64,000 nucleotides of DNA, from positions 434,001-498,000 of the forward strand of contig CAVQVO010000020.1 of the NCBI GenBank assembly GCA_963717115.1. The letters run 5' to 3'. This document shows, piece after piece, positions 26,937 to 35,496 of this stretch (position 1 is its first letter; every line of letters begins with the position of its first letter). Below the pieces are notes generated by a model that searched no databases, was not told the origin of the DNA, and was given only the letters and a program-made list of their open reading frames with translations. The DNA is from JBBQUN01 sp963717115 (GTDB lineage: Bacteria > Actinomycetota > Acidimicrobiia > Acidimicrobiales > SZUA-35). A program made the translations under genes and the position numbers.

Positions 26937-28367
26937 GTGCGCTCCCTCCGCCCCGCTGCCCGAACCCGCGCCGCCCCGTCCCGTCCGGCATCGCTTCCAC
27001 CCGCACTGTGGTTCGATGGCATCGAGCTGCCCGCAGCCCGGTCGCCGCTGCCGGGACCCAGCGCGGTCGACATCGCCATCGTCGGTGCCGGATTCACCGG
27101 TCTCTGGACGGCGTTCTACCTGACCCAGGCGCTGCCCGACGCCTCCATCGCCGTGATCGAGTCCCAGCGGGCCGGGTTCGGGGCCTCGGGCCGGAACGGG
27201 GGCTGGTGCATCAGTGAGGTGGCGGCCGGCGCCGAGCGGTGGGACGCCCTGTCGGGACCGGGGGCCGGAGCCCGCATGGACGCCGCCATGCACGCCACGG
27301 TCGACGAAATCGCGTCGGTCGTCGCCGAGCAGGGCATCGAGTGCGACTGGTCACTCGGCGGTGAACTCCACCTGGCCCGCAACGGGGGCCAGGCCGAACG
27401 ACTGCGACGCGAGGTGGGCGAACCGGGGGTGGCGGCGACTCGCATCGAGCCGTTTGGCTCGATGCCGACGCAGCCCGCGAGCTCTGCAACGCCACCGAGG
27501 TGCGAGGCGCCCTCTTCGCCCCGCACACCGCCGCCATCCATCCGGCCAAACTCGTGTTCGGGCTGGCCGCGGCGTGCGAGCGTCGGGGGGTGACGATCTG
27601 GGAGGACACCGTCGTCACCGGGGCCGAAGCCGGGCGGGTGACCACCGACCGGGGCGTGGTCGATGCCGGCTCGGTGGTCATCGCCACCGAGGCCTACACC
27701 CGCGACTCTCGACGGGCGACGACGCGACCTCGTCCCGCTCTACTCCTTGATGGTGGCCACCGAGCCGCTCCCCGACGACGTGCTCGACGAGATCCGGCTC
27801 GAGACCCGGCCGACCTTCGCCGACGCCCGCTACCGGGTCATCTACGGCCAGCGCACCGCCGACGGCCGGATCGCGTTCGGCGGACGAAGTGCCCCGTACT
27901 CGTTCCGATCGCGGATCGACCCGGCCATCGAGGCGGCCGGCCCCGGTCATGCGTTGCTCGTCGACACCCTGCACGAACTGTTCCCGGTGCTGAAGGACCA
28001 CGCCATCACCCATCGTTGGGGTGGAGTGCTCGGTGTCCCCCGCAACTGGACCCCGTCGGTCAACGACCTCGGCGGCGGGCTCTACCGGGCGGGGGGCTAT
28101 GTGGGGGAGGGCGTGGCGGCCACCAACCTCGCCGGACGCTGCCTGGCTCAGCTCATCGCCGGCCGCGCCGGGGCCGGCGAGGTCGACGAGGAGCTCACCA
28201 CCCTGCCCTGGGTCCGATCGCCGTCGCGACGCTGGGCGCCCGAGCCGTTCCGCTACGCGGCCATCCGGATCGGCGCCGAACTGTTCGAACGGGCCGACCG
28301 ACGGGAGAACCGCACCGATCGCCCGGCCCGCGAGGCCGAGTTCGTGTGGGAGTATCTCCGGCGATGA
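26937..28367 (+). pseudogene. FAD-dependent amine/amino-acid oxidoreductase (DAO family), two frameshifts (probable sequence errors)
   Basis: From GTG 26937 the chain has the ADP-binding loop DIAIVGAGFTGLWTAFYLTQ and FGASGRNGGWCISE, typical of DAO oxidoreductases such as GlpD/PuuB-like enzymes. Between 27410 and 27455 one base appears lost, after which LDADAARELCNATEVRGALF continues in another frame. At T27707 one base appears added, after which LDGRRRDLVPLYSLMVATEP resumes in the first frame. The end (GGLYRAGGYVGEGVAATNLA) is the usual FAD C-terminal block. Corrected length is 476 residues. The ATGA overlap with the GNAT gene shows a coupled operon. Substrate is unknown. The weak box CACAAT lies 6 bases before the GTG. 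Confidence 0.8.
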
Positions 28368-29092
28368 CCTCCGCCGCCGTCAGGGCGGCATCAGCTCCGA
28401 GTGTGACGACCATGTCCGATTCCCTCATCGATCCTCCCGGCACCGCGACGACCGACGGTGGCGCCGTGCCTCCGTTCCGGGTCCGACTCCTGCGCCGCGA
28501 CGACGCCCCCGCCGCCGTCGAGATCGAGGCGTTGTGCTATCCGTTCCTCGACGACGAACACCGGCTGCGCTCGAGCGACGTGACGATCCACACCGATCGC
28601 TATCCCGAAGGGGCGTTCGCCGTGGTCGACGCCACCGACCGGCTGTGGGGCATGTCGGTCGGCTGGCGGATCGACTTCGATCTCGAACGGCCGCTCCACA
28701 CCCTCGACGACGTGGCCGACCCGGCCCGGCATCGCGACGACGGCGCGTGGTACTACGGGCTCGACATCAGCGTTCACCCGGCCCAGCGGGGCCGGGGCCT
28801 CGGTCGGATGCTGTACGACGCCCGCCGCGACCTGGTCCGACGCGAGAACCTCCGCGGCATGCTGGCCGGCGGCATGATCCCCGGATACCGCGCCGTCATG
28901 CACGAGGTCGACGCACCGACCTACGTGCTCGACGTCCTGGCCGGCCGCCGAACCGACCCGACGCTGAACTTCCAGCTCGGGCAGGGGTTCGAGGTCCGTG
29001 GTCTGCTGCCCGGGTACGTCAGCGGAACCGCCGGTGGCGGCCTGGCCACGTTCCTCGTGTGGGAGAACCCGGACCACGTGGCCCGGGCATGA
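28364..29092 (+). CDS. GNAT family N-acetyltransferase
   Basis: This 242-residue protein has the GNAT acetyl-CoA loop RGRGLGRMLYDARRDLV, preceded by the beta-strand block YYGLDISVHPAQ, and the family N-terminal strand FRVRLLRRDDAPAAVEIEAL. It would acetylate an amine group of an unknown substrate. I choose ATG 28364 because it overlaps the upstream stop (ATGA); ATG 28412 is possible and would remove 16 unconserved residues. Its own stop overlaps the next gene in the same way, so three genes are translated as one unit. An acetyltransferase between two flavoenzymes suggests a small catabolic set for amino or hydroxy acids. Confidence 0.85.
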   Translation: MTSAAVRAASAPSVTTMSDSLIDPPGTATTDGGAVPPFRVRLLRRDDAPAAVEIEALCYPFLDDEHRLRSSDVTIHTDRYPEGAFAVVDATDRLWGMSVGWRIDFDLERPLHTLDDVADPARHRDDGAWYYGLDISVHPAQRGRGLGRMLYDARRDLVRRENLRGMLAGGMIPGYRAVMHEVDAPTYVLDVLAGRRTDPTLNFQLGQGFEVRGLLPGYVSGTAGGGLATFLVWENPDHVARA

Positions 29093-31941
29093 CCATCGAT
29101 CGCGGCATCGGGCGACGGGTGGTCTATGCCACCGACAACTCGATCCACCAGTGGCGGCCGAGCGGCGTCGCCGCGCCCCGGACCGCCGCCGAGGTCGTCG
29201 CCGTGGTGCTCGCCGCCGCCGGCGAGACGCCCCCGCCGGCGCTGGTGGCCCGGGGTGGCGGGACCGGCACCAACGGTCAGAGCCTCACCGATGGGCTGGT
29301 GATCGACACCAAGCGCCACCTCCACCGGATCGTTGCCGTCGACCCGACGGCTCGCACGGCCGTCGTCGAACCCGGGGTCGTTGCCGATCGCCTCGACGAC
29401 GAGCTCCGATCGCACGGCCTGTTCTGGGCGCCGCACACCTCGACCCGCAACCGGGCGACGGTCGGCGGCATGATCGCCACCGACGCGGCCGGCAAGGGAT
29501 CGCTGATCCACGGTCGCACCCACCGGCACGTCGCTGCGGTCGATCTCGTGCTCGCCGACGGCACCACCTGGACCGCAGCCCCGTTGACCAGGGCCGAGGC
29601 CGAACTCGAGGCCGAACGACCCGGCCGGGTCGGCCGGATCTGGCGGCTCCTCCTCGAGCTCGAGCCGGCATCGTCGATCGGCCTTCCCGAGCTGGCCCGG
29701 GGGTTCACGGGCTACGGGATCTCCCGCGTCCACCACGACGGACTGGTCGATCCGATCCCGGTCGTGTGCGGGTCCGAGGGCACGCTCGGCATCGTCGTAC
29801 GGGCCACGCTTCGGCTCACGCCGATCCCGGCCGTGACGACCCTCGTCGTCGCGGCCTACACCGACTTCGACGCAGCCCTGCGCGACTCGATCGAGCTGTC
29901 GACGACCTCACCGGCGGCCCTGGAGGTCTGTGACGGCATCACCCTGGAACGGGGACGCTCGTCGCCGGGCTGGGCGGCCCTCGGGAGCCGCGTGGGCGAG
30001 GGATCACCGGCGTCCCCGGTCGGTGCCGTGCTCCTGGGCGACTATCACCGAGCCGACCTCGGGCCGGTCGTCGACCAACTCGAACGGCAGGGACGGGCCA
30101 CCCGGGTCTCGGTCGTCACCGACCCGGCCGACCGAGCCGCGATCTGGAAGGTCCGGGCCGACGCCGTCGGTCTGCTGGCCCGAGTGCCTCACGGCGCACC
30201 TCGCCCGACGGCCTTCGTCGAGGACTGCGCCGTGCCCGTCGCCGCCATGCCGGACTTCATCGCCGAGTTCCGTTCGTTGCTCGACCGGCACGGGCTCGAG
30301 TACGCCATGTTCGGCCACGCCGATGTCGGATGTGTTCACGTGCGGCCGGCGCTCGACCCGGTCGGCGCCGACCACGAAGCGCTGGTCGCGATCGTCACGG
30401 CCGAGGTCGTCGATCTCGTCGCCGCCCACGGCGGTCTGCTCTGGGGCGAGCACGGCCGGGGGCTGCGGGGCAGCGTCGTCGACCACTTCCTCGAGCCCGA
30501 CACGGTCGACCTGATGCGCGCGGTCAAGACCGCCTTCGACCCCGACGATCGCTGCAATCCGGGCAAGCTGTACCGGCCGTTCGACGGCCCGGCCCTCCGC
30601 ACCGGCCACGGCAAGCAGCTGACCACCGGCGCCCTGCTGGGTCTCGAGGACGTCCCCCGCCGGGCGAGCGCCGACCGGGCGGTGCCGGTCTCGATCCGGC
30701 GGACCTACGCCTCGGCGTTCGACTGCAACGGGAACGGCCTGTGCCATCACGATGGCGACGCCGAGGTGATGTGCCCGTCCTTCAAGATCACCGGCGATCC
30801 CTTCCAGTCGCCGAAGGGTCGCGCCGACCTGCTCCGGGCCTGGCTCCATGCCGAACACACCGGGGCCGCGGATCCCGAGTTGGCCGACGCCGTCGCCGCC
30901 TCGCTGGCGACCTGCCTGTCGTGCGGGGCGTGTACCGGGCGATGCCCGGTCCAGGTCGACATCCCCGAACTGAAGTCCCGCTTCCTGGCGACCTACCACC
31001 GCCGTCGTCGGCACCGGCGTCGCCGCCCGGTCCGGGAACTGGCGCTGGCCCGATTCGAGTCCATCGCCCCTCGGCTCGTCGCCCTGCCCGATCGAGCTCG
31101 GCCTGCGGTGCGCCGGACGCTGCCGATTCTCGAGCGATGCCTCGGTCTCGTGGACCTCCCGCTACCGCCGCTCCGGTCCGATCATCCCGATCCGAGGCCG
31201 ATCGGAACCTTCGCCGACGACGTCGAGGCCGATGTCGTCGTGCTCCCCGACGTGTTCTCGGCGGTCTTCGACCCGGCCGAGCTCGCCGCCGCGTGCTCCG
31301 TCCTCGAATCGACCGGACTGCGGGTCGCCGTCGCCGAGCTCGTGCCCAGCGCCAAGTTCGAACACGTCAAGGGCCTCCGGTCTCGTTTCCGACGGGCGGC
31401 CGCCCGGCAACGGGCGCTGGTCGAACGGATCCAGGCCTCGGGCGCCGTCGCGGTGTCGATCGAACCCGCGGTCGGGCTCATGCACGACCACGAGTACCCC
31501 GCGATCGACCCCGGCTATCCGCGCCTGGCCGTTCGGTCGATCGTCGAGCTCCTGGTCGAACGGAGCGAACACCTCGACCGGGTGGATCCCGCTCGGGCCA
31601 GGACGGTCCACCTGTTCGCCCACTGCACCCAGCAGGCCATGCGCCCGCAGTCCATCGAGCAGTGGGCCTCGGTGTTGCGGACCGTCGGCCACGACGTCGT
31701 CGTGGTCGACACCGGTTGCTGTGGCATGGCCGGCGTCTTCGGGCACGAAGCCGAACACGCCGGAATGTCCTCGGCCCTGTTCGATCGCCTGTGGCGGCCC
31801 CATCTCGAGCGGATCCTCACCGATCCCACGGCCCGAGCGGCGGCAACGGGATGGTCGTGCCGATCCCAGGCCGCCCGCCACGGGTTCGACGTCGCCAGTC
31901 CTCTCCGACTGTTGCCGTCCCCGCAGGCCGCTCGGGCCTGA
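29089..31941 (+). CDS. FAD-linked oxidase with Fe-S and CCG domains (D-2-hydroxyacid dehydrogenase, YdiJ-like)
   Basis: This 950-residue protein has a VAO/PCMH-type FAD domain (LVARGGGTGTNGQS, ATVGGMIATDAAGKGSLIHG) and an FAD-oxidase C-terminal domain (MFGHADVGCVHVRP, GEHGRGLRG). A ferredoxin-like region follows, with Cys546, 552, 562 and the motif C609-x2-C612-x2-C615-x3-C619, and then a CCG domain (GCCGMAGVFGHEAEH, Cys877-Cys878). This is the layout of single-chain D-2-hydroxyglutarate or D-lactate dehydrogenases like YdiJ, which pass electrons to the respiratory chain. ATG 29089 overlaps the GNAT stop (ATGA). Length is close to YdiJ (about 1000). The exact hydroxyacid cannot be told. Confidence 0.9.
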   Translation: MTIDRGIGRRVVYATDNSIHQWRPSGVAAPRTAAEVVAVVLAAAGETPPPALVARGGGTGTNGQSLTDGLVIDTKRHLHRIVAVDPTARTAVVEPGVVADRLDDELRSHGLFWAPHTSTRNRATVGGMIATDAAGKGSLIHGRTHRHVAAVDLVLADGTTWTAAPLTRAEAELEAERPGRVGRIWRLLLELEPASSIGLPELARGFTGYGISRVHHDGLVDPIPVVCGSEGTLGIVVRATLRLTPIPAVTTLVVAAYTDFDAALRDSIELSTTSPAALEVCDGITLERGRSSPGWAALGSRVGEGSPASPVGAVLLGDYHRADLGPVVDQLERQGRATRVSVVTDPADRAAIWKVRADAVGLLARVPHGAPRPTAFVEDCAVPVAAMPDFIAEFRSLLDRHGLEYAMFGHADVGCVHVRPALDPVGADHEALVAIVTAEVVDLVAAHGGLLWGEHGRGLRGSVVDHFLEPDTVDLMRAVKTAFDPDDRCNPGKLYRPFDGPALRTGHGKQLTTGALLGLEDVPRRASADRAVPVSIRRTYASAFDCNGNGLCHHDGDAEVMCPSFKITGDPFQSPKGRADLLRAWLHAEHTGAADPELADAVAASLATCLSCGACTGRCPVQVDIPELKSRFLATYHRRRRHRRRRPVRELALARFESIAPRLVALPDRARPAVRRTLPILERCLGLVDLPLPPLRSDHPDPRPIGTFADDVEADVVVLPDVFSAVFDPAELAAACSVLESTGLRVAVAELVPSAKFEHVKGLRSRFRRAAARQRALVERIQASGAVAVSIEPAVGLMHDHEYPAIDPGYPRLAVRSIVELLVERSEHLDRVDPARARTVHLFAHCTQQAMRPQSIEQWASVLRTVGHDVVVVDTGCCGMAGVFGHEAEHAGMSSALFDRLWRPHLERILTDPTARAAATGWSCRSQAARHGFDVASPLRLLPSPQAARA

Positions 31942-32018
31942 AACGGACGAGCGGCAGCATCGGCGGCATCGGGCGGGCCCGATCTCAAGGTCGACGGTCG
32001 GCCGGCCGATGACAGGCT

Positions 32019-33437
32019 GTGGACACTGACGCAGACGGGCTGATGCTGGCGCCGACCATCGCCGAACAGGCCCGCACGACGCTCGCCTCGACCCCGACGG
32101 CGACGCTCGCGGCGCTCGACATCGACGGACGGCCCCTGCTGTGCCCGGTTCGCATCGTCGACGACGGCAGCGGGGCCCCGGTGACGGTGCTCTCGAACCT
32201 CTCGCCGCTGGTGTCGCGGTCTCGCCAGGACGCCCGGGCCGGCATGTCGATCGGCGACCGGCTGACCCTGCAGGGCGACCTCGCCGCCGTTCCGGGGCTG
32301 CAGCAGCTCGCCATGCAGCCCGCACTGGCCGAGCGGCACCCGAACCTGGCCGGCCCGATGGAGTCGATCGACTACTCGTGGATCCGCCTGGTGCCCTCCC
32401 GGGTGCAGTGGACCGACGAACGGGGGATCGTGCACGCCCTCGCGCCGTCGGACCTGGCCAACGCCGAACCGGATCCGCTGGCTCCGACCCAGGCCGATCT
32501 CGTCGCCGAGATCGCCGAACGACTCGACGACGACCTCCTGCTCCTGGCCCAGGGTCTGGTCGGGCGGTGGCGGGCAACGGCGGCCCGGCTCACCTCGGTC
32601 GATCGCTACGGACTCGTGGTCGAGGTCGACGAACCGGTCGGAACCTGCACGATCCGGGTGCCGTTCCCGCAGCGCCTGTCGGCCGTCGGCGAGATCCACG
32701 CCGCGGTCGCCGCCCTGCGCAACGCCGCCAACGAGACGCCGACGGGTCGGGCCCGCCGCGGGGTCGTCGGGTTGCCCCTGGCCGAACCCGACCGGGTCGC
32801 CGCGGAGCCGGCTCGGGAGGACACCCAGCGGTTCGACGGCTGGGTCCCACCGGCCGACGGACCCGGGGCCGGGACCCGAGCCGACGAACCCGAGCCCGAG
32901 ACCGGACCCGACGTCGAGTTCGTCGTGCTACCCGCGCATCGGGGGGTCGAGTTCGACTGGGACGGCCTCGCCGCGACGGCGAGCCTGGGCGAGGGCGTAG
33001 AAGGCGACCGCCGAGGCCGATCCGACGTTGATGGAGTCGACCCGCCCCGCCATCGGAATTCGTACTCGTTGATGGACAGCCTCGAGCGTGCCGGCCGTGA
33101 GGCCCGGGCCCTCGCTGCCGAGGAGGAGCCCGATTCGCTCGTCGGGACCGACCTCGAGGTCGGCGATGTCGATCGCGTCGTCACCGGGCGTCAGGGCGAC
33201 CAGGCGGACGCCGGCGTCGACGAGGACGTCGAGACCGGTGGGGAACGCGTCGAGGCGTGCGTAGGGGAGGGCGTAGGCCTCACCCATCGAGACCCGCCCG
33301 GATCGCCGGTACAGCGGGTCGCAGCTCGTCGGGTCGAGGAAGTAGCTGTCGATCCCGAGTCCGGCTGCGCACCGCAGGATGACGCCCATGTTGGTGGGAT
33401 TCATGATGCCCTCGCACACCAGGATGTTCCGGGCTGA
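32019..33437 (+). CDS. FMN-binding split-barrel (pyridoxamine-phosphate-oxidase-like) protein with DUF2470; 3' end uncertain
   Basis: Residues about 9-150 form an FMN split-barrel domain (TLASTPTATLAALDIDGRPL, GDRLTLQGDLAAVPG, IDYSWIRLVPSRVQWTDERG). Residues about 165-240 are DUF2470-like (RYGLVVEVDEPVGTCTIRVP). Such proteins are related to HugZ-type heme oxygenases and general PPOX-like enzymes; no heme ligand is evident. Beyond residue 303 the frame runs for 510 bases on the opposite strand of the RNA methyltransferase gene and has no family character. A true stop near 32930-33030 may be hidden by a base error, since the other two frames have stops at 32998 and 33029. Start is GTG 32019 or ATG 32043. 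Confidence 0.65.
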   Translation: MDTDADGLMLAPTIAEQARTTLASTPTATLAALDIDGRPLLCPVRIVDDGSGAPVTVLSNLSPLVSRSRQDARAGMSIGDRLTLQGDLAAVPGLQQLAMQPALAERHPNLAGPMESIDYSWIRLVPSRVQWTDERGIVHALAPSDLANAEPDPLAPTQADLVAEIAERLDDDLLLLAQGLVGRWRATAARLTSVDRYGLVVEVDEPVGTCTIRVPFPQRLSAVGEIHAAVAALRNAANETPTGRARRGVVGLPLAEPDRVAAEPAREDTQRFDGWVPPADGPGAGTRADEPEPETGPDVEFVVLPAHRGVEFDWDGLAATASLGEGVEGDRRGRSDVDGVDPPRHRNSYSLMDSLERAGREARALAAEEEPDSLVGTDLEVGDVDRVVTGRQGDQADAGVDEDVETGGERVEACVGEGVGLTHRDPPGSPVQRVAARRVEEVAVDPESGCAPQDDAHVGGIHDALAHQDVPG

Positions 33438-33791
33438 TCGCAGGACCTCGGCGGCGTCGGGAACCGGTCGACGCCGGAAGCAGGCCACGCAACCGCGATG
33501 GAGGTGATAGCCCGTGATGTGCGACAGGACATCGGGTGCGCAGGCATACACCGGGACGTCGTCGGGGACGAGATCCCCGAAGGGTCGCGTCCGCTTCCCG
33601 TCGATCAGGATCGACTCCAGCACGAAACCGGCGAGGAGCGCCCGTTCGACGACCAGGTCGCCCTCGGCGATGAACCAGCTGGCGTAGTCGCCGCCCGGTT
33701 GCTCGCGCTGCTGACGCAGGGTGTGGTCGCGCAGGCCCTGGAACACGAAGATCCGGGGGTCCTCGTGGTCGTCGATCTCGAAGCGGGGCAC
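32928..33791 (-). CDS. TrmH/SpoU family RNA 2'-O-methyltransferase
   Basis: This 287-residue protein has the three SPOUT motifs in order: NILVCEGIMNPTNMGVILRC (motif 1 with Asn and Arg), IGLLLGSEGPGL (motif 2) and IPMAGRVDSINVGSASAVAF (motif 3). It is expected to form a knotted dimer and methylate a ribose 2'-OH in tRNA or rRNA using SAM. The N-terminal 100 residues are a substrate-binding L30e-like domain. Start is GTG 33791, with TAGCCT 8 bases before it, a leaderless arrangement. The gene opposes the tail of the FMN-barrel frame by 510 bases, but the methyltransferase reading is clearly the real one. Confidence 0.9.
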   Translation of the reverse strand: MPRFEIDDHEDPRIFVFQGLRDHTLRQQREQPGGDYASWFIAEGDLVVERALLAGFVLESILIDGKRTRPFGDLVPDDVPVYACAPDVLSHITGYHLHRGCVACFRRRPVPDAAEVLRSARNILVCEGIMNPTNMGVILRCAAGLGIDSYFLDPTSCDPLYRRSGRVSMGEAYALPYARLDAFPTGLDVLVDAGVRLVALTPGDDAIDIADLEVGPDERIGLLLGSEGPGLTAGTLEAVHQRVRIPMAGRVDSINVGSASAVAFYALAQARRRGEAVPVELDPPMRG

Positions 33792-33799
33792 GGGGCCGG

Positions 33800-33805
33800 A
33801 GGCTA
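33800..33805 (-). promoter_or_regulatory. -10 box of a leaderless promoter for the TrmH-type gene
   Basis: TAGCCT on the minus strand, 8 bases, then GTG 33791. Confidence 0.5.
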
Positions 33806-33848
33806 CCGGTGAGCCCCGTCGATCATCGACCGGGGCAGGGCGAGGGGC

Positions 33849-33854
33849 TACGAT
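33849..33854 (+). promoter_or_regulatory. -10 box of a leaderless promoter for the flavodoxin gene
   Basis: TACGAT, 8 bases, then ATG 33863. TCGACC sits at 33826 with a 17-base spacer and resembles a -35 box. Confidence 0.55.
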
Positions 33855-33862
33855 GCCGCCCC

Positions 33863-34297
33863 ATGAACGCGATCGTGATCTTCGAGAGTCTGACCGGCAA
33901 CACGGCGAAGGCCGGGCACGAGATCGCCGCCCAGCTCACCGCCGCCGGGATCGAAACCGTTGCCTGTCCGATCACCCAGGTCGATCTGGCGGCGCTGTCC
34001 CGGGCCGAACTCGTGATCGTCGGGTCGTGGACCGATGGCATCTTCATCGCCGCCCAGAAGCCCGGGCGCGAGGGCCGGCTCAAGAAGATGCCGGTGATCG
34101 ACGGCAAGAAGGCGGCGGTCTACTGCACGTACGCCCTGAAGGACGGCAAGACGCTGGCCAAGCTCTCGGCCATCGTCGAGGAACGGGGCGGCGACGTCAT
34201 CGGCGGCTATGCGATCCGCCGCGACCGACTCGATCGAGACACCACGTCGTTCGTCGATCGTCTGCTCGGGGCGTTGGCCGCCGAACCGGCGGCCTGA
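33863..34297 (+). CDS. Flavodoxin family protein
   Basis: This 144-residue protein begins MNAIVIFESLTGNTAKAGHE, which contains the FMN phosphate loop S-x-T-G-N-T of flavodoxins, and continues with the flavin-side strand LVIVGSWTDGIFIAAQ. It is a cytosolic one- or two-electron carrier; partners are unknown. I choose ATG 33863 over the in-frame upstream start at 33809 because the flavodoxin fold begins there and a TANNNT box lies 8 bases upstream. The stop codon lies inside the first copy of a 20-base tandem repeat, so expansion of that repeat may have reached into the gene tail. Confidence 0.85.
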   Translation: MNAIVIFESLTGNTAKAGHEIAAQLTAAGIETVACPITQVDLAALSRAELVIVGSWTDGIFIAAQKPGREGRLKKMPVIDGKKAAVYCTYALKDGKTLAKLSAIVEERGGDVIGGYAIRRDRLDRDTTSFVDRLLGALAAEPAA

Positions 34298-34373
34298 CAC
34301 CGCCACCGGCGGCCTGACACCGCCAACGGCGGCCTGACACCGCCACCGGCGGCCTGACACCGCCACCGGCGGC
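34284..34373. repeat. Tandem 20-base hairpin repeat between convergent genes
   Basis: The unit GGCCTGACACCGCCACCGGC occurs in full at 34291, 34311 (one change), 34331 and 34351, with partial copies at both ends. Copy junctions carry CCGCC-ACC-GGCGG (CCGCC-AAC-GGCGG at the changed copy), a small 5-pair hairpin, so the array is a row of hairpins. It lies between the flavodoxin stop and the desaturase stop and may act as a two-way terminator. It is too short and regular, with no spacers, to be CRISPR. Confidence 0.85.
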
Positions 34374-34384
34374 AGGCGGTCGGC

Positions 34385-35375
34385 CTAGACGTCGAGCATC
34401 GAGTTGCCGACGCCGCGCCGGCTCTTCGCCGTGCCCTCGCCCGACGAGCAGGCCTTCCAGAAGGCGCGGTAGCTCGGGTACTCGAGTTCGGGGACCACCC
34501 AACCCGATCGGACCAGTTCGGCGTGGAGGCGGGGCAGGTTGCGCCAGGGAACACCCATGTCGACGTGGTGGGCCAGGTGCCAACCGGTGTGGTAGGGCAC
34601 CATCCAATACCGGGCGAACCGGGACTGGTGGATCACGTGGGTGGTCAGACGGCGGTCCTTGGAGCGAACGAGCCCGCCGTGTTCGGCGATGGAGCGGAGC
34701 CGATTCGAGAACTTCCAGAGCGTGGACCAGCTCAGGACCCAGACCACGTACATCAGGGGGCGCATCGCCACCACGGAGGCGGCGAGCATCACGAACTGCA
34801 CGGCCAGGATCATCCGGGCCTCGCCGGGGCCCTTCCGGGCGCCGCGGAAGAGCCCTCGGAAGTTCTTGGAGGCGCTCTGGCCGGTGAGGTCGCGGACCAG
34901 TTTGCGACGCCACGAGGCGGGCGTGATCGGATAGCCGGCGTACAACGCGAGATCGGGTTCTTCGGGCCCCATCTCGTCGCGATGGTGCGCGAAGTGGGCC
35001 CGACGGTAACCCAGCATGGCCTGGAAGGTCGGGTAGCCGACCAGCCAGCGTCCGACGAAGTCGTTCATCCGCTGGTCGGTGAACAACAGGCGATGGGCCG
35101 CCTCGTGGCCGAGGATGTTGAGCCCGACATGGCCTCGAGCCATCAGGACGAAGGCCGCCAGATAGGCCCACCAGGTGTGGATGATGCCTGCCGCGATGAC
35201 GATCCCGAAGGAATGGAGGAGCGCGCCCGACGACGGTGAGCGCGTTGCGCCCGTTCGAGATCCTCCGCAGTTCGTCGCGAAGCTCGCGGACCGGTTTGGC
35301 CCGCGCGTTGAGCCGATCGGTGGGCAGCACGTCGGGAAGGCGATCGGGCGCAGGCACGAGGGTCGCGGTTGACAT
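34385..35375 (-). pseudogene. Fatty acid desaturase, one frameshift (probable sequence error)
   Basis: The membrane desaturase carries the three His boxes: GHEAAH, HFAHHRDE and GWHLAHHVD. The N-terminus (MSTATLVPAPDRLPDVLPTD, then ELRRISNGRNALTVVG) is in another frame. Removing one base from CCC 35226-35228 joins it as ALTVVGALLHSFGIVIAAG and gives a 329-residue chain. The His residues bind a di-iron centre that inserts a double bond or hydroxyl into a lipid chain, using O2 and an electron donor. The flavodoxin next door converges on it and could be a donor, but that is speculation. TAGTAT lies 7 bases before ATG 35375, so the transcript is probably leaderless. A PaaX-type regulator is divergent. 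Confidence 0.85.
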
Positions 35376-35396
35376 GGCTCTCATACTACATAGAGT
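35369..35396 (+). promoter_or_regulatory. Promoter for the PaaX-type regulator
   Basis: A consensus -35 box TTGACA at 35369-35374 is followed, 16 bases later, by TAGAGT at 35391-35396. It overlaps the start codon region of the divergent desaturase (ATG 35375, with its own -10 TAGTAT at 35383-35388 on the minus strand). Transcription of the two genes should therefore interfere, and one bound repressor could block both. Confidence 0.6.
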
Positions 35397-35403
35397 GATC
35401 GCT

Positions 35404-35496
35404 GTGAACAAGGGGAGTAACATCGGGGTCGGGGTCGGGGTCGGGGTCGGGGCCGGGTCGGGGTCGAGCCGGGGGCCGACGCGGCGGGCCCGGTGA
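35404..35496 (+). CDS. Possible leaderless 30-residue leader peptide with a Gly-Val repeat
   Basis: GTG 35404 lies 7 bases after the -10 box TAGAGT, the right place for a leaderless start. The frame codes for 30 residues, VNKGSNI followed by Gly-Val repeats and an Arg-rich end, and its TGA overlaps the GTG start of the PaaX-type gene as GTGA. A translated leader coupled to the regulator would explain both spacing and overlap. There is no homology evidence, so this is a proposal. Confidence 0.35.
   Translation: MNKGSNIGVGVGVGVGAGSGSSRGPTRRAR
35425..35465 (+). repeat. GGGGTC hexamer microsatellite, G-quadruplex-prone
   Basis: Four perfect GGGGTC units (35425-35448) are followed by GGGGCC, GGGTC and another GGGGTC. 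The run of G3-G4 tracts at 2-base spacing could fold as a G-quadruplex in the 5' part of the PaaX-type transcript. Confidence 0.85.

Noticed and set aside
34284..34373. CRISPR array
   Set aside because: Repeats are 20 bases with no spacers and no cas genes nearby.
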